From Rummeliibacillus pycnus_B (GTDB taxonomy: Bacteria; Bacillota; Bacilli; Bacillales_A; Planococcaceae): DNA of 64,000 bases. The stretch covers positions 1 through 64,000 of the forward strand of contig NZ_JBCMNM010000012.1 of NCBI RefSeq assembly GCF_050459865.1, written 5' to 3'. Below the pieces are notes generated by a model that worked only from the letters and a program-made list of their open reading frames with translations, ran no database searches and was not told the DNA's origin. Positions 26,664 to 35,673 of this stretch are shown in pieces (within the stretch, counting starts at the first letter, position 1; each line of letters begins with the position of its first letter). The position numbers were made by a program, and so were the translations under genes.

Positions 26664-27662
26664 ATGGATACAATAATAATTTTAACCGTTCTTGTTGTAA
26701 TATTCGCATTAGCATTTGACTTCATAAACGGTTTTCATGATACTGCAAATGCAATTGCTACAACAGTTTCGACGCGTGCACTTTCGCCTCGCGTTGCAAT
26801 CGCTTTAGCTGCAACAATGAACTTTATTGGTGCAGTTACCTTTACTGGCGTTGCCAAAGCAATTGCAAAAGATATTGTGGACCCTTTTGCTCTAAGTAAT
26901 GGAACATATATTATTTTAGCCGCATTAATATCAGCAATCGTATGGAATTTAGTTACATGGTACTTCGGTATTCCTTCCAGCTCATCCCATGCCTTAATTG
27001 GTTCATTAGCCGGAGCTGCAATTGCTGCTGCAGGGTTTTCCGTTATTAACTTTGGTGGTTTTATTAAAATTATTAAAGGTTTACTTTTTTCACCATTTAT
27101 CGCCATCATCCTTGGTTTCTTGATGATGTCTTTATTTAAAATGCTATTTAAAAACTTTAATTTATACCGTACGAATAAAGGATTCCGTAAAGTACAGATT
27201 TTCACTGCTGCTATACAAGCTTTTACTCACGGTACAAATGATGCTCAAAAATCAATGGGGATTATAACTATGGCTTTAATTGCAGCAGGTTTTCAATCTG
27301 GCGATGATGTACCTATGTGGGTACGTGTATCTTGTGCCGCTGCAATGGGACTAGGTACTTCAATTGGTGGTTATAAAATCATTAAAACAGTTGGCGGTAA
27401 AATTATGAAAATCCGTCCTGTTAATGGGGTTGCAGCTGACTTATCTTCATCAATCATCATTTACGGTGCCACTCAAATAGGATTGCCAGTTTCTACAACT
27501 CACGTTATTTCTTCTTCAATTATGGGTGTAGGTGCTGCACAAAACGCTAAAGGTGTTCATTGGGGTGTGGCGCGTAGAATTGTCATCACTTGGGTAATTA
27601 CATTGCCTGTAGCTATATTATTAGGAGGATTAATTTTCTCCATCTTTAATCTATTTATATAA
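26664..27662 (+). CDS. pit: Inorganic phosphate transporter, PiT family
   Basis: Low-affinity, metal-phosphate/proton-coupled phosphate importer with about 10 membrane helices and 332 residues. The two inverted PiT halves show their hallmarks: FDFINGFHDTANAIATTVSTRAL near residues 15-37, and AFTHGTNDAQKSMGIITMAL near 188-207. Second gene of the ykaA-pit pair; the upstream DUF47 protein probably controls its activity. No Pho-box could be identified by eye. Confidence 0.93.
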   Translation: MDTIIILTVLVVIFALAFDFINGFHDTANAIATTVSTRALSPRVAIALAATMNFIGAVTFTGVAKAIAKDIVDPFALSNGTYIILAALISAIVWNLVTWYFGIPSSSSHALIGSLAGAAIAAAGFSVINFGGFIKIIKGLLFSPFIAIILGFLMMSLFKMLFKNFNLYRTNKGFRKVQIFTAAIQAFTHGTNDAQKSMGIITMALIAAGFQSGDDVPMWVRVSCAAAMGLGTSIGGYKIIKTVGGKIMKIRPVNGVAADLSSSIIIYGATQIGLPVSTTHVISSSIMGVGAAQNAKGVHWGVARRIVITWVITLPVAILLGGLIFSIFNLFI

Positions 27663-27680
27663 ACAAAACTTTATGCGGAA

Positions 27681-27706
27681 AATCTGTCACAGGCTGACAG
27701 ATTTTT
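27681..27706 (+). terminator. Terminator of pit
   Basis: AATCTGTCA / TGACAGATT stem with a five-base loop and a TTTTTT tail. Confidence 0.9.
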
Positions 27707-27716
27707 TGTTTTACCT

Positions 27717-27753
27717 AAAAAAAAAGATTCTAACGCTTTATGCGTATAGAATC
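27717..27753 (-). terminator. Terminator of the small membrane protein gene
   Basis: Stem GATTCTA / TAGAATC with an inner CGC/GCG. Read on the minus strand it is followed by nine uridines. Some activity on the plus strand is possible (ATTTTATTTTT). Confidence 0.8.
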
Positions 27754-27814
27754 ATTTTATTTTTATCAGATGTTTTTTCGATGCATAGCGTGTTTTCCCC
27801 TTTACCCGATATCA

Positions 27815-27988
27815 TTATCTCGGATTCAAGACAATGGAAGATTGTACCACTTCAGGTGTCAAACCTAATGATCTTTGATTAGGCTGATGGGGGTTATTTT
27901 TAAAAAAAGTTGAAATAGATAAGTAGATCAGAATCAGACAAACAAGAACAATTCCAATCACCACTAAGACCGCCTTATTACCTGACAT
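27815..27988 (-). CDS. Small single-pass membrane protein
   Basis: 57 residues that I do not recognise. One hydrophobic helix (AVLVVIGIVLVCLILIYLSI, about 6-25) is followed by a Pro/Asn-rich tail. The start chosen has AGGGGAG six bases upstream; a frame 16 codons longer has none. It lies 51 bases behind the upstream 155-residue gene and ahead of its own strong terminator, so it is probably a real, translated gene in that operon. Confidence 0.6.
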   Translation of the reverse strand: MSGNKAVLVVIGIVLVCLILIYLSISTFFKNNPHQPNQRSLGLTPEVVQSSIVLNPR

Positions 27989-28039
27989 CTCCCTCTCCCC
28001 TTTTAATCTTACTAAAAGCTCTTTCTCCATTTTCAATCA

Positions 28040-28507
28040 TTACTTGTTAGATGGTTTAAATCCTTCGGCAAATAAATAATCTTCCGCATCATCACGAGTG
28101 CCAAAACTTTCTTCTAAGTTGAAGCCATGATAAATATTCCAAAAAGGTGCATCGTTTACTAAAAGCAATTGGTCACCAGTTCGATTACGCCAAATTTGTT
28201 CAATTTTCACTTCTTCAACTGGTTCATCTACTTCTGACAAATACATAATAGAGTCTTCAATCGCTTCACGAAGCTCTTGTTCTGAGAAGTCTCGAATATT
28301 TACAAGGCCTCTTTCATCTGCATTATAACGAAGTAAATCGCCAACATAGACAAAACCGTTGCCATTTGGGTGTAGTTTTTCTACAACGATTTTCTTTTCA
28401 AATTGGCTACCTTCAAAGTGGTAATTTAAACGATTCATTGAAATTTCTTTGCGTGTTAATTCTGGAAAACTCTCGATGATTTGTTGTTTTTGTTCAAATG
28501 ATAACAT
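28040..28507 (-). CDS. Conserved hypothetical protein, 155 residues
   Basis: Soluble, acidic protein that I cannot assign to a family. It begins with a short helix (MLSFEQKQQIIESFPELTR), then shows a beta-rich middle (KIVVEKLHPNGNGFVYVG) and an Asp/Glu-rich half. No cysteine, signal peptide or catalytic motif stands out. A ribosome-binding site AAAGGAG is present upstream. It is followed by the small membrane protein gene, with which it probably forms a transcription unit. Confidence 0.7.
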   Translation of the reverse strand: MLSFEQKQQIIESFPELTRKEISMNRLNYHFEGSQFEKKIVVEKLHPNGNGFVYVGDLLRYNADERGLVNIRDFSEQELREAIEDSIMYLSEVDEPVEEVKIEQIWRNRTGDQLLLVNDAPFWNIYHGFNLEESFGTRDDAEDYLFAEGFKPSNK

Positions 28508-28593
28508 AGTATGCTCCTTTGTCCTTTACAGTCTTTTTTAGTATAGCATTTTTAACTTTTATAATCGCTTATATACGAAAAGAACGAAATTGA

Positions 28594-28612
28594 CTGTGAG
28601 GAAGTCTCACAG
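28594..28612 (-). terminator. Short hairpin at the end of the Nudix gene
   Basis: CTGTGAG / CTCACAG stem overlapping the stop codon, with only a weak U-rich tail (TCAATTTCGTTC). It is a possible but inefficient terminator. Confidence 0.35.
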
Positions 28613-29245
28613 CCTATTCCGTTTTATCAATTTCTCTTTTAACAAACTCAATAATGTAGTCATATATTGACCTTCATAACGTACAAAATCATCCGGCTTT
28701 ACATTTTGAACAAGGTCTTTCTTGTCACCATTTTCAAGAATCTCAAATCCCTGAACATGAAGTTGCGGCAGGTTTCCTGCAAAAAAATCAAACACATCAG
28801 CCAGTTTTGCACGTACGATACCCGCTACTTCTTCTTTTTGCAAATGAAAATTATTAAACTCCTCTGACTGTACAACTATATATACGTGTGAAAATTCACG
28901 ATCAAGCATCGGAGGTTGTTCAATAACTGCAGGTATAATCGCTAACTTCTGTAAGTCACTGTTTGAAAGTGATAAGCCCAACTCTTCACGTAATTCTCTA
29001 ATGCCGTCCTCCGGTTCTTCTGAAGCCAACAAATGACCTGCAGCTGTAATATCGAAGAGTGAGGCATAATCTTTTTTCTTAGCACTTCTTAATTGATAAT
29101 ATAAATAGTACTCTCCTTCGATTCTGCTGATCAACCAGCAATGAAATGTTTCGTGCCATAATCCTTTCGCATGAACTTCAGCTCTTGTCGCAACTCCTGT
29201 TTGTTGGTGATGAACGTCAAAGGTTTTTAATATTTCACTTTCCAT
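28607..29245 (-). CDS. Nudix hydrolase
   Basis: Nudix-superfamily pyrophosphohydrolase or isomerase-like protein of 212 residues. The Nudix box is AGHLLASEEPEDGIRELREELGL (starting near residue 70); the REL-EELGL metal-binding core is intact although the spacing from the leading glycine is one residue shorter than the textbook pattern. The neighbouring LWHETFHCWLI resembles the IPP-isomerase/YfcD subgroup. The ATG chosen follows AGGTG. The gene starts 9 bases after the AI-2E-family permease, so the two are co-transcribed. Substrate unknown. Confidence 0.8.
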   Translation of the reverse strand: MESEILKTFDVHHQQTGVATRAEVHAKGLWHETFHCWLISRIEGEYYLYYQLRSAKKKDYASLFDITAAGHLLASEEPEDGIRELREELGLSLSNSDLQKLAIIPAVIEQPPMLDREFSHVYIVVQSEEFNNFHLQKEEVAGIVRAKLADVFDFFAGNLPQLHVQGFEILENGDKKDLVQNVKPDDFVRYEGQYMTTLLSLLKEKLIKRNRL

Positions 29246-29254
29246 GTTCTTCAC

Positions 29255-30334
29255 CTATATATTCTTAGTTGCTGTTGAACGAATATCCTTCCGATGATCA
29301 TATATATTTTTCACAACAACCTTAATTACTGCATACATTGGCACTCCTAGTAATATCCCCACAAATCCTGCTATATTACCTGCCGCTAAAATAATCGTAA
29401 TAACAGTTAACGGATGGATATCTAGCGTTTTTCCCATTACGTTCGGAGTGACGAAGTTACTGTCTATTTGTTGTGCAACAAGTGTTATCACACATACCCA
29501 AACAGCTAATATCGGGTCCTGTAACAATCCAACTACTACGGCAGGAACAAGTGCAATCCATGGTCCTATGAAAGGTATCATATTCATAAAGAACGCCAAG
29601 AGAGCTAGTAATATTGCATATTCAAGCCCGATTATTTTATATCCGATGAAAATAATGGTTGCTAGGATAAAACTAATCAATAATTGACCTTGGATATAAT
29701 TACGAAGTACATAATTGATTTCTGACAATGTTTTCTTAATCCATTCACGACGTGATCCGGTAAATAGACTATAAACTTTTGGCGCAAATTTCTCATGATC
29801 CTTTAACATGTAGATAAAGAAAAATGGAACAAGGATTAATACAAATGCACCTGAAACGATACTAGAGATAAACTGAACTAAAAACTTACTAGTAGATACT
29901 GCATAACTTTGAATAGAATTCATTACACTATTAATCGCATCATTTAATTGACTTGGGAAATTATCACGATTTTTTAATACAGTATCGACCATATCTGTTA
30001 ATTCATTTGCTAATGTTGGAGCCGCTTTTACCAAATTATTAATTTGCGCATTAATTGGCGGGACAATAATAGCTATGAAACCATATACAGCTAAGCATAT
30101 TAATAAAATAATTGTTAATATACTTGCCCAACGTGGGAACTTTCTTTTTTCTAGGAAACGTTGAATCGGCTCTGTTGCATAATACAAAATCCCACCTGCT
30201 AATAGTGGGACGAATATTGCACTTAAAAGAGCCACAATTGGGTAAAAGAGGGATTTAATTTCAAGGAAATACTTCACGATTAGCAATGCTAGAAGTATAC
30301 CAACACCCACTTGAAACCATAGTTTTTTTGTCAA
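29255..30334 (-). CDS. AI-2E/YueF-family membrane permease
   Basis: Polytopic membrane protein (about 8 helices, 359 residues) of the PF01594 family. Members act as exporters, some of autoinducer-2 and others as Na+(Li+)/H+ antiporters. Typical pieces are the central extracellular loop (residues about 85-145, rich in Asn/Asp), the PFFFIYMLKDHEKFAP motif near 175, and FVGILLGVPMYAVIKVV near the C-terminus. The family name does not prove AI-2 transport. It is the first gene of an operon with the Nudix gene. Confidence 0.82.
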   Translation of the reverse strand: MTKKLWFQVGVGILLALLIVKYFLEIKSLFYPIVALLSAIFVPLLAGGILYYATEPIQRFLEKRKFPRWASILTIILLICLAVYGFIAIIVPPINAQINNLVKAAPTLANELTDMVDTVLKNRDNFPSQLNDAINSVMNSIQSYAVSTSKFLVQFISSIVSGAFVLILVPFFFIYMLKDHEKFAPKVYSLFTGSRREWIKKTLSEINYVLRNYIQGQLLISFILATIIFIGYKIIGLEYAILLALLAFFMNMIPFIGPWIALVPAVVVGLLQDPILAVWVCVITLVAQQIDSNFVTPNVMGKTLDIHPLTVITIILAAGNIAGFVGILLGVPMYAVIKVVVKNIYDHRKDIRSTATKNI

Positions 30335-30426
30335 TTAACTTCACTACCTTCTACATATTTTATCTAAGTATTATTTTCATAGTTCAAGTATACTTCATAC
30401 TCTAAAAAACTGGAAATGCACACTTC

Positions 30427-30469
30427 AAAAAAAGGATTTGACCAAATGTAATTTTTGATCAAATCCTTT
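30427..30469 (-). terminator. Terminator of the SAM hydrolase gene
   Basis: Minus strand: AAAGGATTTGA pairs with TCAAATCCTTT, then TTTTGAAG. Confidence 0.8.
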
Positions 30470-30593
30470 GGGAATAAGTAGCTGGAGATATGCAGGAGTA
30501 CTACTTTCACAAAGAAGTACCTATAGATAGAAAGTCACTTCTATTTACGAATAATTTAGAGAGTTATTATACTATCTTGTTTGATTACTTTGG

Positions 30594-31454
30594 TTATCCA
30601 TAAATAATTTTTGGAGCTTTCCGAATTGAAACATCCCAATTAGTCCCTGTACCAACATGATAGGCATCGGCAAAGGATCCTTGATTAATGGCAATGCCGA
30701 CATTATCTAATGAATTAATATACAGAAGTGGTTCCCCTACTCGTAAATCTGCAAAAGAATGGCCGTAAGTCATGATACTTTGATAGATTTTACGATTATC
30801 AGTGCTTATCGTTACTTCGAAAGCATCACCATAGTTTTTTGCTAATCGTTTAAATTGACTGCGCCGAACATTTGTCCATAAATTCCCAAATGGTTTATCT
30901 ACAATATCAATGATTCCAGTAATTACTCCATCTTCTATCGTTGACTCTTTTAGTTCTAGTTCTACAATATCTGAAACTTTTAATGAAGGACCAACCTCTT
31001 CATACGTGATAACACCAGAGGCTAAACGCGCTCCTGTATAAGCAAAAATATCTCGTCCGTGGAATGTATGGGATTCTCCTGAATTGGGTAAGCGATTGAT
31101 TGATTCATCAATTTCCCGAATTTCTTCAATGCCATAATAGCGTTTTATATGTGTCAACGTTCCATTATCAGGTGTTACAATATATTGATTATTTACTGTT
31201 TTCACCACAACTGCTTTACGATCTGAACCAACGCCAGGATCAATAATAGAGACAAATACAGTACCTTCAGGCCAATATTGTACAGTTTGCAATAAACGAT
31301 AGCTCCCCTCCCAAATATTAAACTGTGGGATTTGATGTGTAATATCATGAATTAGAATATCAGAATTTACACTATGTGCTACTCCATACATTGCACTAAC
31401 AGCACCATCACTTATGCCAAAATCAGATTGAAATACAAGTAAACCTTTTCCCAT
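30594..31454 (-). CDS. S-adenosyl-L-methionine hydrolase (adenosine-forming)
   Basis: SAM hydroxide adenosyltransferase (DUF62 family), related to the fluorinases and chlorinases. It converts SAM and water to adenosine and L-methionine. The catalytic Asp-Arg-His triad is visible: Asp and Arg in IDPGVGSDRK (spaced 7 apart, as in characterised members) and His in FHGRD. The adenosine-binding start LVFQSDFGISDGAV and the C-terminal INQGSFADAYHV are also present. The halogenase-specific insertion loop is not evident. The start is the ATG nine bases after AAGGAG (286 residues). A methionine-type T-box precedes it. Confidence 0.9.
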   Translation of the reverse strand: MGKGLLVFQSDFGISDGAVSAMYGVAHSVNSDILIHDITHQIPQFNIWEGSYRLLQTVQYWPEGTVFVSIIDPGVGSDRKAVVVKTVNNQYIVTPDNGTLTHIKRYYGIEEIREIDESINRLPNSGESHTFHGRDIFAYTGARLASGVITYEEVGPSLKVSDIVELELKESTIEDGVITGIIDIVDKPFGNLWTNVRRSQFKRLAKNYGDAFEVTISTDNRKIYQSIMTYGHSFADLRVGEPLLYINSLDNVGIAINQGSFADAYHVGTGTNWDVSIRKAPKIIYG

Positions 31455-31544
31455 TTGAAACATCTCCTTATTGAATATATTTCTGTCTAGGCTTTACAGC
31501 GGAACACACCCGTTTAGGAAAATATCCATCTTCAGCATGTAAAT

Positions 31545-31840
31545 AAAAAAATCCCGCCCCTTACAACCGAACGATTGCAAAGGACGAGATATATTCTCGT
31601 GTTACCACCTTTATTTACTACTTATTCACATAAGCAGCCTCCACCAGTACAGAAATAATAGTGCTTCCTAGACTGTGATATTGGTAACGGGTATCAAATC
31701 CCGCCGCATCCTACTAATGCCTATTGCAAGTTCAAAACGGAGCTCAGAGGCCATTTTTCAAATGAGGATTTCTACTTCTTTTCAGCTACCGAAGTTCTCT
31801 TTTTAGAAATTCATTCATTTTACTTTTTCTCGTTATCGCT
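31545..31840 (-). ncRNA. T-box riboswitch, probable methionine specifier
   Basis: Minus-strand leader of the SAM hydrolase gene. The T-box core AGGTGGTAACACG is followed by the terminator (CTCGTCCTTTGCAATC / GGTTGTAAGGGGCGGG, then TTTTTTT). Stem I has AGTA opposite GAA, an AGAGA-type GA motif and the GGTAGCTGAAA apical element. After GAA the specifier strand reads AAATGG. Taking ATG as specifier gives methionine. The offset reading AAT (Asn) is possible, but UGGN has N=U, requiring a tRNA with A73, as in tRNA-Met and not tRNA-Asn (G73). Confidence 0.85.
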
Positions 31841-31859
31841 TTTAGTATTTACAAGTATT

Positions 31860-31888
31860 AATTTAAATCTAATCAATCAGGTTGTCAA
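31860..31888 (-). promoter_or_regulatory. Promoter of the T-box/SAM hydrolase transcript
   Basis: Minus strand: perfect -35 TTGACA, 17-base spacer, -10 TAAATT, directly behind the pepF stop codon. Confidence 0.7.
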
Positions 31889-31907
31889 TTAATTGATTGA
31901 AAATTTT

Positions 31908-33605
31908 TTATAGTTTGTCATCTTCAACAGCATCCAAGTATGCTTGAATTGCGCCTATTACAGATTCAACACAACCATCTTCAAATGGCGAAACAAGATT
32001 TGCTTCTGCCACTAGTTTCGTGAATGACATTTTACCACCTAGTTGGCAAAGATGAATATAATCTTTCCACGCTTCTTCGTGATTTTCACGTGATTTTTTC
32101 CAGAATTGGAATGCACAAACTTGCGCTAATGTATAATCAATATAATAGAATGGGCTATTGTAAATATGGGCTTGACGTTGCCAGAAACCACCTTGTTCTA
32201 AATATTCAATGCCATCATAGTCACGATGTGGTAAATACGTTTGTTCAATTTTCTTCCAAGCAGCTTTACGTTCTTGAGGTGTCATTTCTGGATTTTCATA
32301 AACGACATGTTGGAATTCATCAACTGCTACACCATATGGTAAGAATAATAATGCTTCGCTTAGGTGAGCGAATTTATATTTTTCCGTATCCTCTTTGAAG
32401 AATAATTCCATCCATGGCCATGTAAAGAATTCCATACTCATTGAGTGGATTTCACATGATTCAAATGTTGGCCAGATATATTCTGGAATACCGATATTAC
32501 GACTTGTATACACTTGGAACGCGTGGCCTGCTTCATGTGTTAATACATCGATATCACCAGAAGTACCATTAAAGTTTGAGAAGATAAATGGTGAACCGTA
32601 ATCATCGATAAATGTGCAATAACCCCCGCCCTCTTTACCTTTTTTCGCAACAAGATCCATTAAGTCATGATCAATCATAAAGTTAAAGAATTCCGCTGTC
32701 TCAGAAGATAATTCTTCGTACATTTTTTTGCCGTTTTCAACAATCCATTCTGGTGTACCTTTTGGCGTTGCATTACCACTTAAGAACTTTAATCCTTCAT
32801 CATGGTATTTTAATTTATCTACACCAATACGTTTTGCTTGGCGCTCACGTAATTGCGTAGCGTATGGTACAACAACGTCGCGAATTTGATCACGATAATT
32901 TTTAACCATTTCTGCATTATAGTCGATTCGATTCATCAATACATAACCAAGTTCCACATAGTTTTTATAACCTAATGTAACAGCCATTTCATGACGTACT
33001 TTTACAAGTTCATCGTAAATACGATCAAAGTCCTCTTCATGCTCTTTAAAGAAACCGGAACGTGCCTCCGTTGCGGCTTTACGGACATCACGATCTGTTG
33101 ATTCTGCATAAGGTCCCAATTGGGCAAGAGTCAACTCTTTTCCATCAAAAGTAATTTGAGCCGAAGCTACAAGTTTTGAGTATTCAGAGCTTAGTTTATT
33201 TTGCTTTTGCATAAGTTCCATAATTTCAGGAGAAAACCCTTTAATTTGATTCTCTGCTAAATCAAATAATTGAGCACCCCATTTTTCTTCTAACTCTTTA
33301 CGGAATGGAGAAGCTAGTAGAGCTTTATAATATTCTGTCGTAATTTCTTCCATTTCAGGCGTTTTTTCATCTAAATAATCGCGTTCTTCTTGATAAAATT
33401 CATCATTTGTATCAATAGAAGCACGAATATAGACTAAGTTATATTGAGTTGAAAAATCATTACGGAAAGCATTAATTTTCTCAATCACTTCACTTTGTTC
33501 GTCAACTGATTTTGCATGATTAAATTCTGTTAATAATTTGTGGAAAAGTTCTTTACCCGCTGCTAAATCCGGGCGTTTGTATTCATAATCTTTAAAAGTA
33601 ATCAT
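31908..33605 (-). CDS. pepF: Oligoendopeptidase F (M3 family)
   Basis: Cytoplasmic zinc metallopeptidase that degrades oligopeptides. The M3 active site THEAGHAFQ (HExxH, near residue 355) and the downstream glutamate in FESCEIHSMSMEFF are present. The N-terminal helical lid domain covers about 1-190. 565 residues is normal for the PepF/M3 type. I start at the second ATG of MNMITF because it stands seven bases from AAAGGGG, while the first touches the site. Monocistronic. No clear terminator lies before the next transcript's promoter. Confidence 0.92.
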   Translation of the reverse strand: MITFKDYEYKRPDLAAGKELFHKLLTEFNHAKSVDEQSEVIEKINAFRNDFSTQYNLVYIRASIDTNDEFYQEERDYLDEKTPEMEEITTEYYKALLASPFRKELEEKWGAQLFDLAENQIKGFSPEIMELMQKQNKLSSEYSKLVASAQITFDGKELTLAQLGPYAESTDRDVRKAATEARSGFFKEHEEDFDRIYDELVKVRHEMAVTLGYKNYVELGYVLMNRIDYNAEMVKNYRDQIRDVVVPYATQLRERQAKRIGVDKLKYHDEGLKFLSGNATPKGTPEWIVENGKKMYEELSSETAEFFNFMIDHDLMDLVAKKGKEGGGYCTFIDDYGSPFIFSNFNGTSGDIDVLTHEAGHAFQVYTSRNIGIPEYIWPTFESCEIHSMSMEFFTWPWMELFFKEDTEKYKFAHLSEALLFLPYGVAVDEFQHVVYENPEMTPQERKAAWKKIEQTYLPHRDYDGIEYLEQGGFWQRQAHIYNSPFYYIDYTLAQVCAFQFWKKSRENHEEAWKDYIHLCQLGGKMSFTKLVAEANLVSPFEDGCVESVIGAIQAYLDAVEDDKL

Positions 33606-33822
33606 ATTCATTCCCCTTTACTGTGTTTATTTTTCGAAAACCGAAGTATTTTCTACTATTATTCATTATATTCTGAAATATTGCAACTAATGTTGTCAAA
33701 AATGCGCTAAAATTTGGTAATTTTTTACCCATTTTGAAATAGCCCAATTAAAACACTTATTTTTTTTCTAAAATTGTGCTAACCTAATTTCATGCCCAAT
33801 TTTTAAAGTGAGGTGCTTTACA

Positions 33823-34857
33823 TTGGTAGGTCGTAACGATCCTTGTCCATGTGGCAGTGGCAAAAAATACAAAAAGTGTCATGGTAAAAACGCTCTAGGC
33901 GATATTACTACACTTGTAAGCGAAGAAATTGATCGTATTGTGGAAGGCTTTGTAAAAGAGTCATTCAATACTTCAAGTTATCAAGAATTAGAAAAAAGAA
34001 ATCATCTTTGGCAAGATTCATTACAACATGCATTTACAGATAAATTAATAGATACAATTGCCATGGAAACTTACATTTATATTGATCGCCCTGAACTGTG
34101 GCAAACTTATATAAATAAACAATTGACTGTTCTAAATCGACAACAAGTAAAAGATATTCTTCAATCATGGTTGAAACCTGTCTATATGCTTGCAAAAGTG
34201 GATTCTCAAAGTTCAGAAGTAATTGCATTAACAGACATCGTAACAAACAAAAGCTATGTTATGAATGGTACACCTGCGAAGACTTTCTCAGGTAGCTGGT
34301 TGTTTGGTATTTTCATGCCAGATGTTCGTAAAGGTGAAAATGGACTAACTGCTACAAGCAGTGTTGTTTTCATTCCAGATGATAAAGAAACGATTGTACA
34401 AGCATTATGTGAAAAACTTCAAAATGGTTATACAGATTCCTTAGATCTTTATCAAACATTTATCGAAAATGGTAAAGTGGATACTGCTGCTCCTAAAGAA
34501 GTTGAAAATGATGCAGTGAAAGAAGTCGAAAGTGAAGTAGCAGTTACGATTGAAGCTTCTGCAGATTTAGCTCCGTTTACTATTGAAACCCTAGAACTTG
34601 TGAACAAATATGTAAACGAATATAAGCTAGATGCATCTGAATTCATCGAAACTCTTACAAGCTTCCTAGAAAGTACAACTGTAAAAGCGAAAAAAGCGGA
34701 AACAGTTGCTGCTGGTGCTGTACTAGCTGGACAAGCTAATGGCAATATCCCAGAAGGCGGCATATCAAAAGTGAAAGATGTCGCAGCTTACTTCGAAGTG
34801 TCTGCATCTTCTATTTCTAAATATCGTGATCAAATCAGTGAATTTCTCGCTAAATAA
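33823..34857 (+). CDS. SEC-C zinc-finger protein with C-terminal HTH (paralogue 1)
   Basis: Protein of unknown function. The N-terminus is a SEC-C metal-binding motif (GRNDPCPCGSGKKYKKCHG, Cys-x-Cys...Cys-His), as at the C-terminus of SecA. The central ~200 residues are similar to the paralogue near 43 kb. The C-terminus (ISKVKDVAAYFEVSASSISKYRDQI) is helix-turn-helix-like. A Glu/Val-rich low-complexity linker lies near 225-250. Start is the TTG seven bases from GAGGTG, matching MPGRNDPCPCG of the paralogue; the earlier ATG has no site. Nucleic acid or ribosome binding is plausible but unproven. Confidence 0.78.
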   Translation: MVGRNDPCPCGSGKKYKKCHGKNALGDITTLVSEEIDRIVEGFVKESFNTSSYQELEKRNHLWQDSLQHAFTDKLIDTIAMETYIYIDRPELWQTYINKQLTVLNRQQVKDILQSWLKPVYMLAKVDSQSSEVIALTDIVTNKSYVMNGTPAKTFSGSWLFGIFMPDVRKGENGLTATSSVVFIPDDKETIVQALCEKLQNGYTDSLDLYQTFIENGKVDTAAPKEVENDAVKEVESEVAVTIEASADLAPFTIETLELVNKYVNEYKLDASEFIETLTSFLESTTVKAKKAETVAAGAVLAGQANGNIPEGGISKVKDVAAYFEVSASSISKYRDQISEFLAK

Positions 34858-34868
34858 TGCCATATTAA

Positions 34869-34901
34869 AAGCCATCTAGCTAGGCACTAGATGGCTTTTT
34901 T
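34869..34901 (+). terminator. Terminator of SEC-C paralogue 1
   Basis: AAGCCATCTAG / CTAGATGGCTT stem followed by TTTTTC. Confidence 0.9.
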
Positions 34902-34910
34902 TCTTTTAAA

Positions 34911-35024
34911 TGCTGAGAGCGCTCTCTCAGACCCGAGATCATTGGAAGGCCCGAATCGAAAACATCTTTTCTGTTTTCGACCGAGGGACTGAAATGACTC
35001 GAGGGTCTAGCGCTCGCTTAAGCA
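34911..35024. repeat. 114-bp imperfect inverted repeat
   Basis: Two arms of about 50 bases are imperfect reverse complements. Conserved blocks are TGCT-(g/t)-AG, AGACCC-GAG / CTCGAGGGTCT and CGAAAAC / GTTTTCG, around a short loop. As RNA it would form a long hairpin. It has no U-tract and lies after a complete terminator, so it looks like a palindromic intergenic repeat, not a terminator. Confidence 0.6.
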
Positions 35025-35061
35025 TTAGAGAGATGACTATAAATTGATGTATTCCAATTTA

Positions 35062-35658
35062 TCATTTCCCTGTAATAACTGATTTTAGAAGTGCGAAGCG
35101 TTCTCGAAATCTTACTTTAGCTTCAATGCTTTTAGGCGTTTTTGCTGGTACTACATCACATTTTATTTGAAGTTCCTCAGCAAGCATTTTGGCCCGTGCT
35201 AAATGATAATCGCTTGATACGATTGTTAATCCTTTTAAATCTTCTCCAATAATTTTCTTCGTGTTTAATAGATTTTCATAAGTAGATGTGGACTTATCTT
35301 CAACGATGATTTGAGATACTGGAAATCCTCGGTCTATTAAATATTGCTTCATAACAGATGCTTCTGTTGCATCTTCATCGAATCCTTGTCCACCTGAAAC
35401 AACAATATAAACATACGGATATTGCTTAGCATAAGTTAATGCTGCATCTAAACGAAATGCCAATGCTTTAGAGGGTATTGCACCCTTTTTTACTTTTGCG
35501 CCTAAAACAATGACATACTTATATGTACCATTCGCCTTTGGTTTTGCACCATCTATCAGCCATTTTGTAGTAATACCCCAAAAGAATAGTATCGGTATAC
35601 AAATAATTAGTAAGATTAACATCCTCTTTTTTCTCACCTCAGCATCATCCCTTTTCAT
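35062..35658 (-). CDS. YdcF/SanA-family (DUF218) membrane protein
   Basis: DUF218 protein with one N-terminal membrane helix (MLILLIICIPILFFWGITT, about 13-31) and an extracytoplasmic Rossmann-like domain. Typical motifs are YVIVLGAKV near 48, RLDAALTYAKQYP near 70, VVSGGQGFDEDATEA near 86 and STSTYENLLNTKKII near 123. Relatives (SanA, ElyC, YdcF) affect envelope integrity, without an agreed reaction. The ribosome-binding site before this ATG is weak; a GTG or ATG 7-12 codons in, behind GAGGTG/AAAAGGG, may be the true start. Confidence 0.8.
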   Translation of the reverse strand: MKRDDAEVRKKRMLILLIICIPILFFWGITTKWLIDGAKPKANGTYKYVIVLGAKVKKGAIPSKALAFRLDAALTYAKQYPYVYIVVSGGQGFDEDATEASVMKQYLIDRGFPVSQIIVEDKSTSTYENLLNTKKIIGEDLKGLTIVSSDYHLARAKMLAEELQIKCDVVPAKTPKSIEAKVRFRERFALLKSVITGK

Positions 35659-35673
35659 AGATTGCTATGTTCT

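Noticed and set aside
29255..30334. Calling this protein an autoinducer-2 exporter
   Set aside because: The PF01594 family includes antiporters and unknowns; nothing in the sequence or context shows AI-2 transport.
34869..35024. Long inverted repeat as the terminator of the SEC-C gene
   Set aside because: A complete terminator with a U-tract already precedes it, and the long repeat has no U-tract.
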